NCBI GenBank assembly: GCA_002426755.1
Contig: DINI01000026.1
Location: forward strand, 50,896 to 96,999
Reading direction: 5' to 3'
Origin: Flavobacteriaceae bacterium UBA5544
GTDB lineage: Bacteria; Bacteroidota; Bacteroidia; Flavobacteriales; Flavobacteriaceae
DNA length: 46,104 bases
The notes beneath the pieces are model-generated. The model saw nothing but the letters and a program-made list of their open reading frames with translations. It was not told the origin of the DNA and made no database searches. Positions 16,184-23,911 of this stretch are shown here, in pieces. The translations under genes and the position numbers were made by a program. How positions within the stretch are numbered: the stretch's first letter is position 1; the number at the start of each line of letters is the position of its first letter.

Positions 16184-17374
16184 TTATGGATTTAAGTTTT
16201 GGTTTACGAACGAAGGATCGCTGTTCTCGAAAACTTCTAACAGCTCTGGGATAAAATCTTTCCACATCGGATATGTGTCTCGATTGTTTTCAAACTTTTT
16301 TATGGCTATTTCCAATTGTGGAAGAAATATAAAATTCTCGGTTTCGGTATGGTATGTTCGCAGTCTGTTTTCTCTTTCATGGTCGTTTTGTAAGGCTGCA
16401 ATTCTAATCTCACCCAATCTCACCAGGCTCTCAATAACATAGACATTCCAATTGCTGATGCCTTTAGATTCCATTTTTTGTTTAAGCTCGTCGGTGAATA
16501 GGTGTGAGGAGTTTGTAATGCGCGCTCTGTATGTTTCTAGGGCAGGATTGACGAAAGAATGACTGAATTCATGAATGGTAAGAAAAAGTGCAGTAGGTTG
16601 GTAATCATACCCAAACGATTGATATGAATTAGTGGTATTTACAGGAATCTGTACATAAGGACTCATAATTTCGGCTACGCTTTTTTGTCCTTGCCTGTCT
16701 ACAGTTGCGCTAATGCCTCTGCCTTCATTCTCTTCGATGGGCCAAATTTCCATTGGGCTTATCAATGCTACATAGTTGTGTCTAGTTTCGCCATAATAAT
16801 GTTCCATGGCATCTGTAAAGTTGGCGGGGATTATAGAATTGAGTTCTTGTATTGCCCCTTCATAAAAATGTGCGTGCTTTTTGAAGAAAGATGCTACGTC
16901 TTGATGTATGTAAAACTGGTAAAGAGCATCCAAATAATCAGAAATTATACTTACAAGCTCGGCTTTTTTCGGTGAATCAATAGGTAAATTGGATAATTGA
17001 AAATCCGTGGGTTGTTTGTGGGTTTTAAATTCCGGAATTTGTAGTAGAATAGGCATCATTATATCATTGCCATAACCATAGCTCACAAGCGTGTCACAAA
17101 ATTTTGCAGTTATATTGGCAAAATCAAATGTGTTCTGGTTTTGAAAGGAATCGAGCGCCATGTTTACAATCGGCTGATAGTCCTTGCACGTAGTTAGTTT
17201 ATAGGTTTCCCATTGCGAATTGGTGGTTCTGTATTCTACAGCTAACAATTCTGCAAGAAAATAAGTCTCAATATTATGGTTGTAACTGACCTCAAATTTA
17301 TTGGTTGTATGTTCACTTTTTTGACACGACAAAAAACATAATATAACAATTAAAGTGAAAAGTATTCTGGCCAT
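16184..17374 (-). CDS. DUF4932 lipoprotein, putative zinc metallopeptidase
   Basis: The chosen start is ATG at 17374 (MARILFTLIVILCFLSCQKS, a lipoprotein signal with lipobox FLSC); an ATG seven codons upstream at 17395 is possible. The mature protein is a DUF4932-type domain with HEFSHSFVNP in the C-terminal half, an HExxH-like zinc-binding pattern (His-Glu-Phe-Ser-His) that suggests metallopeptidase chemistry. A VESLVRLGEIRIAAL-like helix after it, here VIESLVRLGEIRI, may supply a further acidic ligand. It is probably a membrane-anchored, periplasm- or surface-facing protein. Substrate is unknown and activity has not been inferred from anything but the motif. Confidence 0.75.
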   Translation of the reverse strand: MARILFTLIVILCFLSCQKSEHTTNKFEVSYNHNIETYFLAELLAVEYRTTNSQWETYKLTTCKDYQPIVNMALDSFQNQNTFDFANITAKFCDTLVSYGYGNDIMMPILLQIPEFKTHKQPTDFQLSNLPIDSPKKAELVSIISDYLDALYQFYIHQDVASFFKKHAHFYEGAIQELNSIIPANFTDAMEHYYGETRHNYVALISPMEIWPIEENEGRGISATVDRQGQKSVAEIMSPYVQIPVNTTNSYQSFGYDYQPTALFLTIHEFSHSFVNPALETYRARITNSSHLFTDELKQKMESKGISNWNVYVIESLVRLGEIRIAALQNDHERENRLRTYHTETENFIFLPQLEIAIKKFENNRDTYPMWKDFIPELLEVFENSDPSFVNQNLNP

Positions 17375-17557
17375 AATTACTAATGGATTTTGCATTAAAG
17401 ATGGGAAAAATCTAGAAATGTTACAGTGGTTAATTTAATTGGATAGAATCTTTTAATTCTTTAAGCATTTGATTGAAGAAACTAATTGTTAGTCTTTAAA
17501 AGAACTTCGTGTGGTTTATTTTCAATATGTTAGTTTTAATTCTTAAAAATGATGCTC

Positions 17558-19006
17558 TTAATAATCTAAAGCTCGCCCCCTTGGCGCATCTCTTTTGAGA
17601 AGTACCATATCTGAATGCAAAAGCTCTGCGGCTGCGGCTGAATCCTTTACCTTAATCGCACTGCGTTCTAGCATGTCTGATTCAAACTTAGATAATACAC
17701 TTTTTCTTAAACCGACCGCTCTCCATTGCGATAAGGGTTTGCAACCTTTTGAGATGGCTCGAGCCAATGCCAGCGCGTCCAATAAGGCTTGGTTGGCCCC
17801 CTGTCCTTTGAAGGGACTCATTGGGTGGGCAGCATCTCCGATAAGGGTTACTTGTCCAAGGCTTGATAGCATTTCGGGTGTCAATAAGGCGCGGTCATAG
17901 ACAGGATACCCAGAGATTTGAGACGCTTGAGTGGCTGCAATGATTTGAGGAATGGGAGAATGCCAATTGGTTCTACGGGAGGCTTCAGCTTTAAGGGCAT
18001 CAGCGCCTTGAGAACTCAATACTTTGGCCTCTTCTTCTGACATAGGAAAGCTCAATTGCCACATCACAGAATCTGAAGTATACGGCATCATATAGATACG
18101 CTCATTGCCATTCGCGGTTTGAAATACAGTTGCAGAGTCCAACAGCGGACTTTTCAAGTCTTTTAGTGCAGACAACGGGCAAATGCCAAGAATGACAATA
18201 CAGTCCAAATAGCATAAGGGAGTTGAGCTTTCACCAAGCAGTAACCGTCTTACAGAACTGCGAATGCCATCGGCTCCGACTACTAGGTTTGCGGTGGCGT
18301 TTTTGGACTTGCCATCTACCTCAAAAGTTAGATGAACAACTTCACCGTCAGAAGTCTTAACTTCTATGAGTTGGTGCCCCCATTCTACGCTACCAGATCC
18401 TCCGAGTTGCTCTAGTAAGGCTAGGCGTAAGGACTGCCGTGCGATATGGATATTGGTATGTTTGGGAGATTTGTTGGCGTCTGAAGGCATCCATTTTCGC
18501 ATGCCCCATTCGCCAATCACTTTGCCATCGGTAGTGTGGACTATATGCCGTGTTGAAATGACGCCAGCTTCCAATGATGCAATACCAAATCCTTTCATCA
18601 CTTTACTGGCTTGTTGTAGGGTGAGCCCGTAGCCTTGGGCCCGCGCATCGAAGTTGTTGTCACGCTCATAAATTGTGAAGGGGATGCCGCGGTGCAAGCA
18701 AGCCACCGCAAGTGCTACACCTCCTATGCCTGCACCAATAATGGCTACATGTGGATAGTTTTCTTTATCCGGGTCGGGAGTGTTCTCTGAATGTACCAGC
18801 CCAGAACCGGTGCAGTTGATGCACATATCTTGGTGACGTTTGGGGCGAATAGGTGCCGTTCCTTTGCTTTGGTTTTTTTCAAATTCATCCAAGGCTCTTT
18901 GGTAACGGAGCCGTGCTTTCTTGCGGAGTCTTCGGCTTTTTTTACCCCGACCTTTGCATTCTGGACATGCAGACCAACTTGTGGATGTGTGTGTTGCCTT
19001 TTTCAC
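17558..19006 (-). CDS. FAD-dependent monooxygenase with N-terminal DnaJ-like Cys motifs
   Basis: This is a 482-residue protein. Residues 14-17 (CPECKGRG) and 62-65 (CINCTGSG) are two CxxCxGxG motifs of the DnaJ zinc-finger type, separated by a basic helix (KKSRRLRKKARLRYQRAL). From residue 86 a class A flavoprotein monooxygenase follows: GAGIGG (91-96) with YERD ending the ADP-binding unit, the DG motif GADGIRS (244-250), and GDAAHPMSPFKGQGAN (390-405) for flavin ribityl binding. The class hydroxylates aromatic or polyketide-like substrates with NAD(P)H and O2 (salicylate hydroxylase, TetX-like relatives). The substrate cannot be told here. The base composition is visibly GC-richer than its neighbours, suggesting transfer. 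No partner gene is adjacent on the strand. Confidence 0.85.
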   Translation of the reverse strand: MKKATHTSTSWSACPECKGRGKKSRRLRKKARLRYQRALDEFEKNQSKGTAPIRPKRHQDMCINCTGSGLVHSENTPDPDKENYPHVAIIGAGIGGVALAVACLHRGIPFTIYERDNNFDARAQGYGLTLQQASKVMKGFGIASLEAGVISTRHIVHTTDGKVIGEWGMRKWMPSDANKSPKHTNIHIARQSLRLALLEQLGGSGSVEWGHQLIEVKTSDGEVVHLTFEVDGKSKNATANLVVGADGIRSSVRRLLLGESSTPLCYLDCIVILGICPLSALKDLKSPLLDSATVFQTANGNERIYMMPYTSDSVMWQLSFPMSEEEAKVLSSQGADALKAEASRRTNWHSPIPQIIAATQASQISGYPVYDRALLTPEMLSSLGQVTLIGDAAHPMSPFKGQGANQALLDALALARAISKGCKPLSQWRAVGLRKSVLSKFESDMLERSAIKVKDSAAAAELLHSDMVLLKRDAPRGRALDY

Positions 19007-19202
19007 TTTCTCTGTATATGAAGATATGAAATCATAATCATGGCAAGTAACTGAAAATAAATTATATGTACTATAAGTGACGCTCCTTAATTATTAACAT
19101 CAGGTTGGTGGTTGTTGGTCGTTAAATTTTGTAGTGCGCTGTTTTATAAAGGTGTATTTGCTCTGTTTGACTAATTTTTATGTTTGTGTTTAGAACTGTC
19201 AT

Positions 19203-19210
19203 TAATTTTG
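19203..19210 (+). promoter_or_regulatory. possible -7 box for 19251-20216 genes
   Basis: TAATTTTG is a perfect TAnnTTTG match, with a TTTG 16 bases further upstream (19183-19186). It lies 40 bases before the ATG at 19251 and could drive the small frame, the Cys-rich peptide and the sigma factor as one transcript. Confidence 0.4.
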
Positions 19211-19250
19211 TTTCTCCCTCATTTATCAAATTATGTTTAATCAAATTGAT

Positions 19251-19388
19251 ATGATTATGGAAACTACATTACCTTACCACTTTAAGAGACGCTCCAGTAA
19301 CTATTTTGATTGGTTGCTGAATACCATCAAATCTGAAAAGTATCATGAAGCAGATAGTCAGATTGTGAGCTTGCAGAAAGCCAGTTAA
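19251..19388 (+). CDS. possible 45-residue protein
   Basis: ATG at 19251 opens 45 codons, starting MIMETTLPYHFKRRSSNYFD and including WLLNTIKSEKYHEADSQ. A perfect -7 box precedes it and no overlapping longer frame exists. The family is not recognised. The basic N-terminal part followed by an amphipathic helix gives no clear role. It could be chance, but its position upstream of the Cys-rich peptide makes it worth recording. Confidence 0.35.
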   Translation: MIMETTLPYHFKRRSSNYFDWLLNTIKSEKYHEADSQIVSLQKAS

Positions 19389-19497
19389 AGAAGGCTAGCC
19401 TCAAACCGATTTTTGTTTTAAAAAGAAATTGTCGGTAAAAAATGCATCTTTTTTATTGTTTTCACGTCTATTATATGAACTTTAAAATTATATAGTC

Positions 19498-19599
19498 ATG
19501 AAAAATAATGAATGCACCTGCAACTGTGATAGTTGCCAAAAAGGACAATGTCAAAACTGCACTTGTGAGAATTGTACTTGCAGCAACTGCAACTGTTAA
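19498..19599 (+). CDS. 33-residue cysteine-rich, metallothionein-like peptide
   Basis: ATG at 19498 to TAA at 19597-19599 encodes 33 residues beginning MKNNECTCNCDSC and ending CSNCNC. Eleven residues are Cys (6, 8, 10, 13, 18, 21, 23, 26, 28, 31, 33), in C-x-C and C-x-x-C spacings, with Asn, Thr, Gln and Glu between and no hydrophobic residues after Met1. Such density is found in metal-thiolate proteins, so binding of Zn, Cu or Cd is the natural guess. It is too short for routine gene callers. It lies 53 bases upstream of a SigZ-like sigma factor whose tail also carries CC and CTMCH, so a shared metal or thiol stress circuit is likely. No named family is recognised. Confidence 0.7.
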   Translation: MKNNECTCNCDSCQKGQCQNCTCENCTCSNCNC

Positions 19600-19652
19600 G
19601 CTTGATTTAAAATGTTAAATATCAGAGTCTATTTTAGTAATTTTATACTGAA

Positions 19653-20216
19653 ATGGACTCTTTTTTGTATCAATCTATGGACACCCAACATATTTGGAAA
19701 CTATACGCTGACGATATCAGACACTTTATAGGGAGTAAAGTGAAGGACACTGTGGTTACGGATGATTTGCTACAGGAAACTTTCATGAAAGTGCATACCA
19801 AATTGCACCTCCTTAAGGATGAAGAAAAAGTGAAGTCATGGTTGTTCTCGATAGCACGCTACACGGTTTTGGATTATTTCAGGGCACATGACATTACTTA
19901 CGAACTGTCTGATGCAGATATGATTTTTGAAGACCACAAATTAGAGCATACGAAGGAAGATTGTTTGCAGGGCATTATTAAAAGTCTTCCAAAAAAGTAT
20001 CGAGACCCTTTATTTCTCTCCGATATCAAAGGTTTGAAGCAGGCAGAGGTTTCAGAACAATTGCATTTACCATTGCCTACGGTAAAATCCCAGATTCAAA
20101 GAGGTAGAAAGCTCATCGCTCAAGGTTTTATGGACTGTTGCGATTTTAAAATGAATGACGAAGGATATCTAGTAGGCGAAATCAAAGACAAGCAAGACTG
20201 CACGATGTGTCATTAA
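19653..20216 (+). CDS. sigZ: ECF RNA polymerase sigma factor, SigZ-like
   Basis: This is a 187-residue protein; ATG at 19653 or the ATG 8 codons later. Sigma region 2 is at about residues 12-80 (DDLLQETFMKVHTKL, WLFSIARYTVLDYFR) and region 4 at about 103-155 (SLPKKYRDPLFLSDIKGLKQ, then LPLPTVKSQIQRGRKLI, the helix-turn-helix). A C-terminal extension carries Cys162-Cys163, then Cys183, Cys186 and His187 (DCTMCH), the SigZ-type Cys tail that could sense metal or thiol state without an anti-sigma factor; no anti-sigma gene follows. It probably directs transcription of its own locus, including the Cys-rich peptide, which is inference. It ends 1 base before the convergent gene at 20218. Confidence 0.85.
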   Translation: MDSFLYQSMDTQHIWKLYADDIRHFIGSKVKDTVVTDDLLQETFMKVHTKLHLLKDEEKVKSWLFSIARYTVLDYFRAHDITYELSDADMIFEDHKLEHTKEDCLQGIIKSLPKKYRDPLFLSDIKGLKQAEVSEQLHLPLPTVKSQIQRGRKLIAQGFMDCCDFKMNDEGYLVGEIKDKQDCTMCH

Positions 20217-20217
20217 T

Positions 20218-20613
20218 TCACAAAGTAAGCATCCAAGTATGCTGCAGTTTTTTGAATTTACGCAACTCACTACGAAGAATCGGTAAGTACTCTTTGCCAT
20301 CGCTATTGCAATGCTCTAATCGCTTACAATTGTTATAAAGTCTTGTGGTCAAACGCTCAAGCGAGGCGATGTGTTTGTGCTTTTTATCTGAATAACGTTC
20401 CAATTCTGCATTGACAATTTCTGGTGCTAAAGAGGAGGATTGTTGCACAATATCTCCGGAAAAATAAATATCAGCGTCTTCGCTTCCATCAGGTCTTAGA
20501 TATGACAAATCTTGATTGAGGTATGTAGAAATGCTTCGCGATAGGATAATTATTTCCATCGCCTTTTTATAAATAGGCAAATCAGATAGGTGAGATGGGA
20601 TCGGGTACAACAT
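20218..20613 (-). CDS. 131-residue helical protein, PIYKKA family
   Basis: The start is ATG at 20613 behind a TAnnTTTG box (20633-20640). The N-terminus LPIYKKAMEIIILSRSI resembles PIYKKAQDIEKLVLSII of the protein at 21176-21691. The rest is predicted as a four-helix bundle with basic C-terminal helices. The four-helix-bundle (S23-like) superfamily is a possible home, but I cannot confirm it. It is convergent with the sigma factor (1 base between stops) and divergent from the Lrp gene. Confidence 0.65.
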   Translation of the reverse strand: MLYPIPSHLSDLPIYKKAMEIIILSRSISTYLNQDLSYLRPDGSEDADIYFSGDIVQQSSSLAPEIVNAELERYSDKKHKHIASLERLTTRLYNNCKRLEHCNSDGKEYLPILRSELRKFKKLQHTWMLTL

Positions 20614-20632
20614 TTATTAATAGCAATTTCCT

Positions 20633-20640
20633 CAAAATTA
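20633..20640 (-). promoter_or_regulatory. -7 box for the PIYKKA protein gene
   Basis: TAATTTTG on the minus strand is a perfect TAnnTTTG match 19 bases upstream of the ATG at 20613. Confidence 0.45.
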
Positions 20641-20669
20641 GTGACAAGCAAACATTTAATACTATCGAT

Positions 20670-20699
20670 TTTAAAGTAAATGTGTATATTTGCTTTAAA
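20670..20699 (+). promoter_or_regulatory. 30-bp palindrome over the Lrp promoter, probable operator
   Basis: TTTAAAGTAAAT (20670-20681), GTGTAT, ATTTGCTTTAAA (20688-20699): 12-base arms with a single mismatch. The perfect -7 box TATATTTG (20685-20692) lies in its centre, 37 bases before the lrp ATG. Binding of a dimer here would block RNA polymerase, as expected for autorepression by an Lrp/AsnC protein. The divergent promoter at 20633-20640 is only 30 bases away and could be co-regulated. Confidence 0.6.
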
Positions 20700-20729
20700 T
20701 ATTAAGGTTTTACTGTTATATTTCTTTAA

Positions 20730-21173
20730 ATGAGTATCGATTCACTTAACTGGAAGATTTTGAAGTGTTTGCAGTCCAATGCACGGCAATCGAATGCCGA
20801 GATAGGAAGACAGGTTGGCATCAGCTCCCCAGCGGTTTCTGAACGCATAAAAAAAATGGAGGATGCTGGACTCATTAGGGGGTACCATGCTCATATTGCA
20901 CCTATTGAAGTCGGTTATCAATTAAAGGCCATCATCACTTTAAGAGCTTTTATGGGAATGCTAAAACCTTTTTTGGAAAAGGTAAAAACCTATGACGAAG
21001 TATTGAATTGCTACCGGATTACAGGCAACGAGAACATTGTCATGGAAGTGGTCTTAAAAAACCAAAAGCACTTGGAATCCTTTATCGACCAATTGATTAC
21101 TTATGGCGAAACAAAAACCCAGATAGTACTCTCTCATGTGGTTAGTTTTAATGATGTCAAACCTGTGAAATAG
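20730..21173 (+). CDS. Lrp/AsnC family transcriptional regulator
   Basis: This is a 147-residue protein, the normal length. The N-terminal winged helix-turn-helix reads LNWKILKCLQSNARQSNAEI, GRQVGISSPAVSERIKKMED and GLIRGYHAHI. The C-terminal RAM (AsnC effector) domain covers about residues 68-142, with VLNCYRITGNENIVMEVVLK and the closing TQIVLSHVV strand. Family members bind DNA as dimers to octamers and sense amino acids. The effector cannot be predicted here. A palindrome covering its own promoter suggests autoregulation. Convergent with the gene ending at 21176 (2 bases between). Confidence 0.92.
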   Translation: MSIDSLNWKILKCLQSNARQSNAEIGRQVGISSPAVSERIKKMEDAGLIRGYHAHIAPIEVGYQLKAIITLRAFMGMLKPFLEKVKTYDEVLNCYRITGNENIVMEVVLKNQKHLESFIDQLITYGETKTQIVLSHVVSFNDVKPVK

Positions 21174-21175
21174 TT

Positions 21176-21691
21176 TCATAGGTCATCTGTATCCTCGTCA
21201 TTATCGAATTCGTTTTCGTCATCTTCTTCTGCATTTTTTATAAGTTTGATATCATCACGGTGGAATAACCCCCAATCTTCACAATCATATTTCCACAATT
21301 CAAAGGTGTTTATCCACTCTCTAAATAATATTCTTAAGGCCTCAATTTCATCATACAAAAGGTCAAGATAATCAACCTCTTTAAGACCTTTATCCTCAAT
21401 GTATAGTGCTACCTCAATGATTTCATGGGCAGCACTTTTGATGAACACAGCATTCTCCATTCTAAAATCATAAGGCATTGATGGGAGGGATGCCTCTGAA
21501 ATTAGAACAGTAATTTCATAAGCGTTTTCTTTCATCTCTGAAAGTCTTCCGTTCATAATTTCAAGATCAAAATCATCCTCATGAGGTAAGTCGGAATCTT
21601 TAACGAAATCAATGATAGACAGCACAAGTTTTTCAATGTCTTGAGCTTTTTTATAAATAGGTGTTTGATGTTCTGGGCGCTCCATATACAA
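21176..21691 (-). CDS. 171-residue acidic helical protein, PIYKKA family
   Basis: This is the third gene of the MFS-ypdA operon, starting 6 bases after the ypdA stop. The N-terminus (TPIYKKAQDIEKLVLSII) resembles the protein at 20218-20613. The middle is helical (ENAYEITVLISEASLPS, EIIEVALYIEDKGL) and the C-terminus is an acidic tail (AEEDDENEF and a run of Asp/Glu). The function is not recognised. It has no signal peptide. Its placement in an operon with a thiol-reductase-like protein and an exporter gives a weak hint of a stress role. Confidence 0.7.
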   Translation of the reverse strand: MYMERPEHQTPIYKKAQDIEKLVLSIIDFVKDSDLPHEDDFDLEIMNGRLSEMKENAYEITVLISEASLPSMPYDFRMENAVFIKSAAHEIIEVALYIEDKGLKEVDYLDLLYDEIEALRILFREWINTFELWKYDCEDWGLFHRDDIKLIKNAEEDDENEFDNDEDTDDL

Positions 21692-21697
21692 AAAAAA

Positions 21698-22675
21698 TTA
21701 CGCTGTGAATTTACTATTTTCTAGATGATTGGCAATGAGTTTTGCATGGACACGCGAATTTTCTATAAACCATTTATGGGTTTCCATGCCACCACAGATC
21801 ACACCGGCTAAATATAGTCCTTTTACATTAGTTTCCATGGTTTTTGGATTGTATTGCGGCAATTTTAAATCGTCATTGGAGAGATGCACACCGGCTTCCT
21901 CCAGAAATTTGAAATTAGGACGATAACCTGTCAATGCCACAACAAAATCGTTTGGAATGATTATCTCTCCTTCGGGAATTTTAATGGTCACTTCATGCTC
22001 TTTTATGTCGATGATTTCTGAATTGTAAAAGACCTTGATGCTGCCTTCTTCAATTCTGTTGATGATGTCTGGACGTACCCAATATTTAACACGTTCTCCA
22101 ATTTGATCTTTGCGTATGACCATAGTCACGTGGCCACCTTTTCGCCAAATTTCCAAAGCAGCATCCACCGATGAATTGCTGGCGCCCACCACAATGACAT
22201 TTTGCATGGCATACGCATGTGCTTCTTTGTAATAATGTGTGACTTTATCCAATGCTTCGCCTGGTACATTTAATAAATTAGGGATGTCATAAAACCCTGA
22301 AGCGATGATAAGGTTTTCAGAATTATATGTGGTCTTGTCTGATACGATACAGAATTGATTGTTTTCCTTTTTTATAGAAGTAACCTCTTCATATAAGTTA
22401 ATGTTCACTTTATTTGATGTGGCGACTCGACGATAATATTCCAAAGCCTCATCTCTTGATGGTTTTGGGTTGTTGCTTATAAAAGGAATGTCATCAATCT
22501 CCAACTTTTCTGATGTGGAGAAGAAGGTCATGTTCTTTGGATAATTGTATAAGGAATTGGTCAGTGGACCTTTGTCAAGTACCACATAGTCCCAATTCCT
22601 TTTTTTGCATTCCAGAGCGCAGGCAATCCCGATGGGACCTGCACCTATAATCACTACTTTTTTCTTTTCACTCAT
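21698..22675 (-). CDS. ypdA: YpdA-family FAD/NAD(P) oxidoreductase, putative bacillithiol disulfide reductase
   Basis: This is a 325-residue flavoprotein of the YpdA/Bdr group. Features are the FAD dinucleotide fold GAGPIG (11-16), the family hallmark NYPKNMTFFSTSEKLEI (44-60), the NADPH fold VVGASNSSVDAALEI (162-176), and the closing GLYLAGVICGGMETHKWFIE. YpdA reduces bacillithiol disulfide with NADPH; Bacteroidota of this type generally make bacillithiol. The Cys that follows the GGGP of Firmicutes YpdA (Cys14 in S. aureus) is Ile here, and the nearest Cys are residues 19 and 23. The gene starts 3 bases after the MFS gene ends, so the two are co-translated. Confidence 0.85.
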   Translation of the reverse strand: MSEKKKVVIIGAGPIGIACALECKKRNWDYVVLDKGPLTNSLYNYPKNMTFFSTSEKLEIDDIPFISNNPKPSRDEALEYYRRVATSNKVNINLYEEVTSIKKENNQFCIVSDKTTYNSENLIIASGFYDIPNLLNVPGEALDKVTHYYKEAHAYAMQNVIVVGASNSSVDAALEIWRKGGHVTMVIRKDQIGERVKYWVRPDIINRIEEGSIKVFYNSEIIDIKEHEVTIKIPEGEIIIPNDFVVALTGYRPNFKFLEEAGVHLSNDDLKLPQYNPKTMETNVKGLYLAGVICGGMETHKWFIENSRVHAKLIANHLENSKFTA

Positions 22676-22678
22676 CTT

Positions 22679-23911
22679 TTAACCTTCTTCTTTTGAAGTT
22701 GTCATAAATTTTTTCAAGCTGAACAATAAAATTAAGCCAATTGTACCAAGTGTTGCCATTAAAATCCAAGTATTGTCAAATCCGAATGTATCAATAAAAT
22801 GAAAGCCCAAATTATGTCCAAACACGTGCGAAATTGAAAATGCAATACTGTACAGTGCCATATATTCGCCTTGGAGTCCACGCTTGGAACGCTTTAAGGA
22901 AAAGGCATTCGAAAATGGAAACACAATCATTTCGCCAAAAGTTACGATAATCATACTAATAACGATCAAGGCAATCAGGGTATTGTACAATAAAAATAGG
23001 TAGCTGACCGTGGTCAATAACAATCCAAAAATCATCAGCCCAACTTTGGTATATCCTTTATGTTCCAACCATTTGATGAGTGGCATTTCAAAAACAAAAA
23101 TTAAAATTCCGTTGAGTGCCATCAGTAACCCAATTTCAAATTCCGACAATCCTGCACCTTCTTTATAAAAATAAGGAAGTGTGGACAAAAATTGGAGAAA
23201 CACCACTCCAAAAATAACCATAGCCACCAGGAATATCATGAAGGCCTTATCGGTATAGGCGGATTTTGGATTGTCATTGACTTCCATGTCTAATACCTTG
23301 GATTTTTTAGGGTGTAAGACATTTAACAAGGCAACGGCTGCAATCATACACGTAATGCCATCCACCCAAAACAGTCCACCATAGCTCATTTTTGTGATAA
23401 TCAACCCTCCTATTGCAGGACCAGCTGAAAATCCAAGATTGATAGCAAGACGTATGAGCGTTACACTTCTCGTTTTGTTTTCGGGTTTGCTATACGCACT
23501 CAATGCCACAAACATTGCAGGACGGAACATGTCTGCTACGGTCATCAATATAAAAATACCGATACAAATACTGTAGAACGTGTTTAGGAATTGCATGGCT
23601 ATAAATAAAAGCCCGCTCAACATCAAACTAAAGACCATCACTTTATAATAGCCAATTTGGTCCGTCATTTTTCCGCCTAACCACGAACCCGCTATAGAAC
23701 CCAGACCGAATGCGGACATAATCCACGCCACGTCATCTAAAGTGAAGTGGAGATTTGTTGTGAGATATAGTGACAGGAATGGAACAACCATTGTCCCGGC
23801 TCTATTGATGAGCGTAATGAGCGCAAGCCACCATACTTCTTTAGACAAGCCTTTAAACGTATTGAAATAGGCTTGGCCTATGTTATAATATAAAAAGTTA
23901 AAAAGTTTCAT
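22679..23911 (-). CDS. MFS transporter, drug-exporter-like
   Basis: This is a 410-residue protein with 12 predicted membrane segments. The MFS signature between segments 2 and 3 reads GSWLGGKMTDQIGYYKV. Residues after it (FRPAMFVALSAYSKPENKTRS, within which an Arg-rich turn lies) and the APAIGG-like AGPAIGGLI of segment 5 (antiporter-type motif C) indicate a proton-coupled exporter similar to the MdtH/YfcJ branch. The substrate is unknown. It heads an operon with ypdA (3-base gap) and the 171-residue protein. Its ATG overlaps (ATGA) the stop of a 30-codon upstream frame, and the leader contains a terminator-like hairpin, so expression is probably conditional. Confidence 0.88.
   Translation of the reverse strand: MKLFNFLYYNIGQAYFNTFKGLSKEVWWLALITLINRAGTMVVPFLSLYLTTNLHFTLDDVAWIMSAFGLGSIAGSWLGGKMTDQIGYYKVMVFSLMLSGLLFIAMQFLNTFYSICIGIFILMTVADMFRPAMFVALSAYSKPENKTRSVTLIRLAINLGFSAGPAIGGLIITKMSYGGLFWVDGITCMIAAVALLNVLHPKKSKVLDMEVNDNPKSAYTDKAFMIFLVAMVIFGVVFLQFLSTLPYFYKEGAGLSEFEIGLLMALNGILIFVFEMPLIKWLEHKGYTKVGLMIFGLLLTTVSYLFLLYNTLIALIVISMIIVTFGEMIVFPFSNAFSLKRSKRGLQGEYMALYSIAFSISHVFGHNLGFHFIDTFGFDNTWILMATLGTIGLILLFSLKKFMTTSKEEG

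Larger units (their letters stand above)
19007..19497. other. divergent intergenic region with a possible 45-codon gene
   Basis: Apart from the doubtful small frame at 19251-19388 and a possible -7 box at 19203-19210, nothing is recognised. Confidence 0.4.

Noticed and set aside
17558..19006. Tetracycline-inactivating monooxygenase (TetX)
   Set aside because: It shares only the general class A flavoprotein motifs; the substrate cannot be assigned from the sequence.
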